From assembly GCA_021647445.1 (NCBI GenBank), contig JAKIUS010000150.1, positions 1 to 5,242 on the forward strand: a stretch of 5,242 nucleotides of DNA, read 5' to 3'. The notes below the pieces were generated by a model that had not been told where the DNA came from, ran no database searches, and saw only the letters and a program-made list of their open reading frames with translations. Origin of the DNA: Geopsychrobacter sp. Its GTDB lineage: Bacteria > Desulfobacterota > Desulfuromonadia > Desulfuromonadales > Geopsychrobacteraceae. Positions 1 to 5,242 of this stretch are shown here, piece after piece; positions within the stretch are counted from its first letter, which is position 1; every line of letters starts with the position of its first letter. Position numbers and translations under genes: made by a program.

Positions 1-1
1 A

Positions 2-85
2 TTATTGCGCCGAGTTAAACACGGAAAGCGTTGGTTGTTAGACCCTATCACTGCTTTTGAAGCTTATCAACGTCGTGAAATATAG
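2..85 (+). CDS. C-terminal fragment of a putative helix-turn-helix (excisionase-like) DNA-binding protein, partial at window edge
   Basis: The frame starting at base 2 is open from the window edge and gives 27 residues before a TAG stop at 83-85. It includes the stretch RVKHGKRWLLDP followed by an amphipathic tail AFEAYQRREI. Small MerR-like/excisionase-type HTH proteins commonly end this way: a basic turn, a 'G+RW' wing strand, a 'DP/PKEAL' turn and a final helix. The resemblance is by eye only and rests on very few residues, so the family call is tentative. It is transcribed toward the perR-katA-rbr block, with which it converges. The frame remains open for 43 more codons after the TAG (see findings), so it could also be part of a decayed longer gene. 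Confidence 0.4.
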   Translation, partial: LLRRVKHGKRWLLDPITAFEAYQRREI

Positions 86-286
86 CTCAATATTCGACCC
101 CGCAGACGATATCTTGATGCAGAAAGCCGCGAATATCGATACGCGATTGTCTCTGCTGACGGATGCGTAGCAGGATGGATTGTTTTTGCAATATACGTAG
201 GAGCCCCTATGGCCTAGGTGAATACGGGAACTGTTCCTATTGACTCTATCTACAAAAGAAGGGGCATCCTCTTACCCTCCAGTCGC
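86..286. other. Non-coding or unrecognised stretch
   Basis: I see no gene here that I can support. The frame of the upstream fragment stays open to a TAG at 215-217, but the residues it encodes match nothing I recognise. A perfect 5-1-5 inverted repeat GGAACTGTTCC lies at 227-237. No tRNA, IS end or clear promoter is visible. The stretch separates a plus-strand gene tail from the terminator of the minus-strand peroxide-defence genes. Confidence 0.5.
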
Positions 287-327
287 AAAAAAGGTCCGCC
301 CGGAATACTCCCGGGCGGACCTTTTTT
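287..327 (-). terminator. Strong rho-independent terminator after rubrerythrin, bidirectional by sequence
   Basis: A perfect 11-bp GC-rich stem (GGTCCGCCCGG at 293-303 paired with CCGGGCGGACC at 311-321) encloses a 7-nt loop. The stem is flanked by AAAAAA at 287-292 and TTTTTT at 322-327, which extends the possible pairing to 17 bp. Because of the symmetric A and T tracts it has a U-run after the stem on either strand. It lies 19 bases past the rubrerythrin stop codon, so it most plausibly ends the katA-rbr transcript. It would also stop reading from the plus-strand gene on the left. Confidence 0.93.
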
Positions 328-345
328 ATCCTACAAACCCTAGGG

Positions 346-921
346 TTACCAGTTTTCCCCCAGCAGTTCAAAATGTGCCTGTGGATGGATACAGGCCGGG
401 CAGAGTTCTGGGGCGCTGTTGCCGCTGTGCAGAAATCCGCAATTACGGCAACGCCAGGTAACGGTCTCTTCGCGGGTAAACACCCGGCCGGTTTCGATAT
501 TGGCGAGCAGGTCACGGTAGCGTTTTTCATGCTGTTTCTCGGCGACGGAGATCATCTCCCAGGCCGCAGCAACCTCAGCAAAGCCCTCTTTACGTGCCAC
601 TGCGGCAAACGCCGGATAAAGTTCTGTATGTTCCTCTTGCTCCCCGGTTGCGGCGGCCAGCAGATTTTCTGCGGTACTGCCCATCTTTCCTGCCGGATAG
701 GTCGCGGTGATCTCCAGATCTCCCCCTTCGAGAAACTTGAAAAAACGCTTGGCGTGTTCCTTCTCCTGATTGGCTGTCTCTTCAAAGATGTCGGCGACCT
801 GTACGTAGCCCTCTTTTTTTGCAATGCTGGCAAAATAGGTATAGCGGGTCCGCGCCTGACTCTCGCCGGCGAAGGACTTCAATAGATTTTTTTCGGTTTC
901 GGTTCCTTTAATACTGTTCAT
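346..921 (-). CDS. rbr: Rubrerythrin (diiron peroxidase with C-terminal rubredoxin domain)
   Basis: The 191-residue protein is a classical rubrerythrin, which reduces hydrogen peroxide to water in the cytoplasm of anaerobes with electrons passed through its rubredoxin domain. Residues about 1-145 form the four-helix ferritin-like domain. The diiron ligands are visible as E20 (in GESQAR), E53 and H56 (EKEH), E94 and E97 (GEQEEH), and E128 and H131 (EKQH). Residues about 153-191 form the rubredoxin-type iron site with C158-x-x-C161 and C174-x-x-C177, followed by the usual HPQAHF ending. Length is normal for the family and no ligand is missing. The ATG is supported by a strong Shine-Dalgarno sequence (GGGAGG, GGAGG core 8 nt upstream). 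It lies 81 bp downstream of katA on the same strand, with no convincing promoter between, so cotranscription with katA is likely (inference). A strong terminator follows. Confidence 0.97.
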   Translation of the reverse strand: MNSIKGTETEKNLLKSFAGESQARTRYTYFASIAKKEGYVQVADIFEETANQEKEHAKRFFKFLEGGDLEITATYPAGKMGSTAENLLAAATGEQEEHTELYPAFAAVARKEGFAEVAAAWEMISVAEKQHEKRYRDLLANIETGRVFTREETVTWRCRNCGFLHSGNSAPELCPACIHPQAHFELLGENW

Positions 922-953
922 CGGATCTTCCTCCCTTGTGTTGCTTGTTTATG

Positions 954-971
954 ACCTGCCAGCCGGCAGGT
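954..971 (-). repeat. Inverted repeat (7-bp stem, 4-nt loop) between katA and rbr
   Basis: ACCTGCC at 954-960 pairs perfectly with GGCAGGT at 965-971 across a 4-base loop. It sits in the 81-bp gap between the katA stop and the rubrerythrin start. No T-run follows on either strand, so it is not a standard intrinsic terminator. It may be an mRNA-stabilising or processing hairpin between two cotranscribed genes, but its role is inferred. Confidence 0.5.
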
Positions 972-1002
972 TCGATTAGTGACGGCCTTGAATCCTCTAT
1001 TT

Positions 1003-2442
1003 TTATGCGATTTCAATCTCCATCGCGGCAGCCACACCCTGGCCATATTTGGGATCGGCTTGCAGACAGTTTTCAATATGACGTCGCTTGATCTCGCTGG
1101 GGGCATCGCCCATGGCGCGGGCGGTATTGCCGAACAAAACCTGTTGCTGTTCGGCGCTCATCAACCGAAACAGATTTCCGGCCTGCTCATAGTAGTCATC
1201 ATCTTCACGATGATTCCAATGATCGGCGGCCCCTTCGAGATTCTGCGGCGGCTCGGCGAAATCGGGCTGTTCCTGCCACTCCTCGTAGCTGTTAGGCTCA
1301 TAACCTAAGGTCCTGCCATGATTGCCGTCAACGCGCATGGCGCCGTCACGGTGAAAGCTGTGAAAAGGGCAACGGGAAGCGTTGACCGGGATCTGCTGAT
1401 GATTGACGCCGAGCCGATAACGTTGGGCATCGCCGTAGGCGAATAGCCGCCCCTGCAACATCTTGTCGGGGGAGAAACCGATCCCCGGAACAATATTCGC
1501 CGGGTTGAATGCGGCCTGCTCGACATCGGCGAAATAGTTCTCTGGGTTCCGGTTCAGTTCTAGGATCCCGACATCGATCATCGGATAATCCTTGTGCGTC
1601 CAGATTTTGGTTAAATCAAAGGGATTGAAGGGGCAGTTGGCGGCCCCTTGTTCCGACATGATCTGAATTTGCAGTTTCCAGCGTGGGAAATCGCCTGCTT
1701 CGATGCTATCGTAAAGATCCCGCTGATGACTCTCGCGATCCTTGCCGACCAGAACTTCAGCTTCAGCATCGGTCAGACACTTGATCCCCTGCTCGGTTTT
1801 GAAGTGAAACTTGACCCAGTGCCGCTCTCCGGTAGCGTTGAGTAGACTAAAGGTATGGCTGCCATAGCCGTTCATGTGCCGATACGACAACGGGATACCC
1901 CGCTCGCTCATGGTGATGGTTATCTGATGCAGAGCCTCCGGCAGCAGCGTCCAGAAATCCCAATTATTTTGGCCGCTGCGCAAATTGGTGCGCGGATCAC
2001 GTTTGACCGCATGGTTGAGGTCGGGAAACTTGAGTGGATCTTTCAGAAAAAAGACCGGGGTGTTATTGCCGACCAAGTCCCAGTTTCCCTCCTCAGTGTA
2101 AAACTTCATGGCAAAACCACGGATATCGCGCTCGGCGTCAGCCGCGCCCCGCTCTCCGGCAACAGTGGAAAAGCGTACAAACAGTTCAGTCTGCTTACCG
2201 ATTGTAGAAAAGATCTTTGCCTTGGTGTACTTGCTGATGTCGTGGGTGACGGTAAAGGTTCCAAAAGCACCGGAGCCCTTGGCATGCATGCGTCGCTCGG
2301 GGATTACTTCCCGATCAAAGCTGGCCAGCTTCTCCAGAAACCAGACATCCTGCAGCAATTGCGGCCCACGGGGTCCAGCGGTCATGACGTTCTGATTATC
2401 GACAACCGGGGCACCTGCATTGTTGGTCAGTCTTTTCTTCAT
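1003..2442 (-). CDS. katA: Monofunctional haem catalase, small-subunit type
   Basis: This 479-residue protein disproportionates two hydrogen peroxide molecules to water and oxygen. Length fits the small-subunit catalases; the extra C-terminal flavodoxin-like domain of the large-subunit type is absent. Visible active-site features are the distal histidine H53 in [12 protein letters not shown], the FSTVAGERG motif with S92, the distal asparagine N126 in VGNNTPVFF, and the proximal haem-ligand tyrosine Y336 in [14 protein letters not shown], with R332 beside it. Spacing of H53, N126 and Y336 (73 and 210 residues) equals that of H74, N147 and Y357 in bovine catalase. No signal peptide is evident, so it is cytoplasmic. 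The ATG has a good ribosome site, AGGAGAGG, 5 nt upstream. It follows the perR-like gene by 167 bp, with a PerR-box-like palindrome in the gap, and precedes rubrerythrin. Subclade (probably clade 3) is judged by eye only. Confidence 0.97.
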   Translation of the reverse strand: MKKRLTNNAGAPVVDNQNVMTAGPRGPQLLQDVWFLEKLASFDREVIPERRMHAKGSGAFGTFTVTHDISKYTKAKIFSTIGKQTELFVRFSTVAGERGAADAERDIRGFAMKFYTEEGNWDLVGNNTPVFFLKDPLKFPDLNHAVKRDPRTNLRSGQNNWDFWTLLPEALHQITITMSERGIPLSYRHMNGYGSHTFSLLNATGERHWVKFHFKTEQGIKCLTDAEAEVLVGKDRESHQRDLYDSIEAGDFPRWKLQIQIMSEQGAANCPFNPFDLTKIWTHKDYPMIDVGILELNRNPENYFADVEQAAFNPANIVPGIGFSPDKMLQGRLFAYGDAQRYRLGVNHQQIPVNASRCPFHSFHRDGAMRVDGNHGRTLGYEPNSYEEWQEQPDFAEPPQNLEGAADHWNHREDDDYYEQAGNLFRLMSAEQQQVLFGNTARAMGDAPSEIKRRHIENCLQADPKYGQGVAAAMEIEIA

Positions 2443-2568
2443 CGTTTCCTCTCCTGTTCTGTGTTGAGTACAAATGCTGATCTTTGTTGACTTGACACAG
2501 CAGACTTAAGTAATAACGCAACAAGTCCTGACTGCAACCGATGGAGCAGAATAAGTATTGGTCCTATC

Positions 2569-2583
2569 TAGTAATTATTCTTA
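2569..2583 (-). promoter_or_regulatory. Putative PerR operator upstream of katA
   Basis: TAGTAAT-T-ATTCTTA is a 7-1-7 inverted repeat with 5 of 7 arm positions symmetric, extended by a flanking C/G pair to 17 bp. Thirteen of 14 bases (AATTATTCTTAGGT, 2573-2586) match the sequence before the perR start (3073-3086). The arrangement equals the Bacillus Per box layout (TTATAATNATTATAA), matching the idealised arm TAAGAAT at 5 of 7 positions. It lies 126 bp upstream of the katA ATG. On the minus strand it contains AATAAT (2574-2579), a possible -10, and TTGTGG (2590-2595) lies just upstream, but no well-spaced strong promoter can be assigned. Binding here is expected to repress katA. Confidence 0.6.
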
Positions 2584-2593
2584 GGTTAACCAC

Positions 2594-2621
2594 AAAAAAA
2601 TATTTCAGCTTAACCCGCTGA
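2594..2621 (-). terminator. Weak candidate terminator at the end of perR
   Basis: On the minus strand a 5-bp stem (TCAGC/GCTGA, 2617-2621 with 2605-2609) with a 7-nt loop overlaps the perR stop codon and is followed, after four bases, by seven T residues (2594-2600). The stem is short and the T-run is displaced, so termination would be partial at best. Some perR transcripts may read into katA. Confidence 0.3.
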
Positions 2622-3056
2622 TGACTTCATACACTTATGACAGGTTCCATATACAACAACATTCTTCCGCTCAATCCGACCCCAGCTGTGCACCTCCTCC
2701 GGGAGCACGGCCTCGTCAATAAACTGCCAGTGAAAGTCGATGATCTCCTTACAGTTACGACAGGTCAGGTGATGGTGCAACAGCTGCGCGACCTCAAAAC
2801 GAGCCTGACTTTCCACCGTTTGAACTTTATGGATCAAGCCATGGCCGGCAAAAGTACCGAGGGTCCGATAGACCGTATCGAGCGAGAGGGTCGGCATCCC
2901 TTTGACCAGGCGCTGATGAAGGGTTTCCGCCGAGGGGTGATCCGCCGCCTTGGCCAGCTCGCGAAAAATCTCCAACCGCTGGGGAGTCAAGCGCAGCCCT
3001 GCCTTGCGACAGGCGTCTTCAAAAGCGCTTAATTGTTGTTTGAGCGTATGTTCCAT
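2610..3056 (-). CDS. perR: PerR-like peroxide-sensing repressor, Fur family
   Basis: This 148-residue Fur-family regulator has an N-terminal winged-helix domain (about 1-85; GLRLTPQR near 20-27 and recognition helix SLDTVYRTLGTF at 58-69) and a C-terminal metal-binding dimerisation domain. A four-cysteine structural zinc site is present: C99-x-x-C102 and C139-x-x-C142. Aligned by eye with Bacillus PerR, the regulatory-metal ligands are H40 (H37), E88 (D85), H94 (H91), H96 (H93) and D107 (D104). Aspartate at the D104 position is typical of PerR, whereas Fur has glutamate there; glutamate at the D85 position is Fur-like. Context supports a peroxide sensor: katA and rubrerythrin follow, and the same palindrome precedes perR and katA. 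The start uses a modest ribosome site GGTGAT, 5 nt upstream. A Fur or Zur role is possible but less likely. Confidence 0.85.
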   Translation of the reverse strand: MEHTLKQQLSAFEDACRKAGLRLTPQRLEIFRELAKAADHPSAETLHQRLVKGMPTLSLDTVYRTLGTFAGHGLIHKVQTVESQARFEVAQLLHHHLTCRNCKEIIDFHWQFIDEAVLPEEVHSWGRIERKNVVVYGTCHKCMKSSAG

Positions 3057-3068
3057 GAGGTATCACCA

Positions 3069-3083
3069 TAAGAATTATTCCTA
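3069..3083 (-). promoter_or_regulatory. Putative PerR operator in the perR promoter (autoregulation)
   Basis: TAAGAAT-T-ATTCCTA is a 7-1-7 inverted repeat with 6 of 7 arm positions symmetric. It begins 13 bp before the perR ATG and ends 8 bases downstream of the -10 box, so it overlaps or immediately follows the expected transcription start. This position suits a repressor that blocks initiation. It shares AATTATTCYTAGGT with the site before katA. PerR autoregulation is common in the family; binding here is inferred. Confidence 0.65.
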
Positions 3084-3091
3084 GGTACGAA

Positions 3092-3119
3092 ACTATATCG
3101 ATTACCTGTGGGATGTCAA
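3092..3119 (-). promoter_or_regulatory. Sigma-70 promoter of perR
   Basis: On the minus strand TTGACA (3114-3119, perfect -35) is followed after 16 bp by TATAGT (3092-3097, 5 of 6 to the -10 consensus). Expected transcription start is near 3085, giving a leader of about 30 nt that contains the putative PerR operator. This is the clearest promoter in the window and shows that perR need not depend on glmS transcription. Confidence 0.8.
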
Positions 3120-3133
3120 GGGGGAGGGGGAAC

Positions 3134-3171
3134 TTCAACTCAAGGGCCCCAGGGAACGTTGTTGAGTTGAG
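3134..3171. repeat. Inverted repeat between glmS and perR
   Basis: TCAACTCAA (3135-3143) pairs perfectly with TTGAGTTGA (3162-3170), with a further T-G wobble outside and an 18-nt loop rich in G and C. It lies 25 bases past the glmS stop codon and upstream of the perR -35 box. There is no T-run after it on the minus strand, so intrinsic termination is not supported. It may be an RNA 3'-end structure of glmS or a protein-binding site. Confidence 0.5.
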
Positions 3172-3195
3172 CAACTTAATGACAAGAAACCTGAC

Positions 3196-5025
<1,830 letters not shown>

Positions 5026-5035
5026 AATGTTTGTT

Positions 5036-5046
5036 CTCTTCCCCTC
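5036..5046 (-). promoter_or_regulatory. Unusually placed ribosome binding site of glmS
   Basis: The only purine-rich tract before the glmS ATG reads GAGGGGAAGAG on the minus strand. Its best Shine-Dalgarno part, GAGGGG (5041-5046), is 15 nt from the start codon, which is long; the weaker AAGAG is 10 nt away. The start itself is not in doubt, because the catalytic cysteine must be residue 2. Confidence 0.5.
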
Positions 5047-5052
5047 AAGGTG

Positions 5053-5071
5053 TTTGATTGATTAAATCAAA
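5053..5071. repeat. AT-rich inverted repeat between glmU and glmS
   Basis: TTTGATT (5053-5059) pairs perfectly with AATCAAA (5065-5071) across a 5-nt loop, just upstream of the glmS ribosome site. It is too AT-rich to be a strong terminator and no T-run follows. It could be a leader hairpin in the glmUS transcript or a regulator site; the role is unknown. Confidence 0.45.
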
Positions 5072-5103
5072 GACAATATTTCATTTATCAAAAGGCTGAA
5101 GCG

Positions 5104-5242
<139 letters not shown>

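Noticed and set aside
240..461. Plus-strand 73-codon open frame over the terminator
   Set aside because: It runs straight through a strong terminator hairpin and into antisense of rubrerythrin, with no ribosome site or recognisable protein.
373..885. Plus-strand open frame of 170 codons opposite rubrerythrin
   Set aside because: It lies entirely opposite a well-supported rubrerythrin with all metal ligands, so it is a shadow.
1855..2490. Plus-strand open frame of 211 codons opposite katA
   Set aside because: It is an antisense shadow of the catalase gene; the protein shows no family features.
2487..2516. Plus-strand promoter-like TTGACT with TAATAA after 18 bp in the katA leader
   Set aside because: The -10 match is poor and there is no plus-strand gene downstream; it would only give antisense RNA to perR.
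5026..5103. glmS ribozyme/riboswitch
   Set aside because: The gap is only 78 bp and part of it is the ribosome site; it is too short for the known glmS ribozyme and shows no matching core.

Overview
The window is about 5.2 kb of bacterial chromosome with moderate GC. It carries four complete genes and one partial gene on the minus strand, plus a short plus-strand gene tail at the left edge. Reading in the direction of transcription (right to left) the order is: 3' end of glmU, glmS, a PerR-type Fur-family regulator, a monofunctional haem catalase (katA), and rubrerythrin, closed by a very strong hairpin terminator. The pairing of rubrerythrin with a catalase and a PerR-like regulator suggests an anaerobe or microaerophile that meets oxygen. 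The protein style and the glmU-glmS order would fit a Desulfuromonas/Geobacter-like deltaproteobacterium, but this is an inference from gene content and not a proven assignment.

Region by region. 1-85: in-frame tail of a plus-strand protein resembling the end of a small helix-turn-helix/excisionase-like DNA-binding protein, ending in TAG; the same frame stays open to a second TAG at 215-217. 86-286: no gene I can support. 287-327: 17-bp A-tract/T-tract hairpin terminator for the minus-strand genes. 346-921: rubrerythrin. 1003-2442: katA. 2443-2609: katA leader with a PerR-box-like palindrome. 2610-3056: PerR-like regulator. 3057-3195: perR promoter (TTGACA-N16-TATAGT) with a second copy of the palindrome just downstream of the -10. 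3196-5025: glmS. 5104-5242: glmU C-terminus.

How they work together. GlmS and GlmU are consecutive-pathway enzymes supplying UDP-GlcNAc for peptidoglycan and LPS, probably as an operon. PerR-KatA-Rbr form a peroxide-defence unit. A nearly identical 15-bp 7-1-7 inverted repeat (idealised TAAGAATTATTCTTA) lies before perR and before katA, which predicts autoregulation of perR and peroxide-inducible katA. Rubrerythrin has no convincing promoter of its own and probably shares the katA transcript. The biology is mostly recognisable; the best new element is this diverged Per-box pair matched to a regulator with mixed PerR/Fur metal-ligand features.
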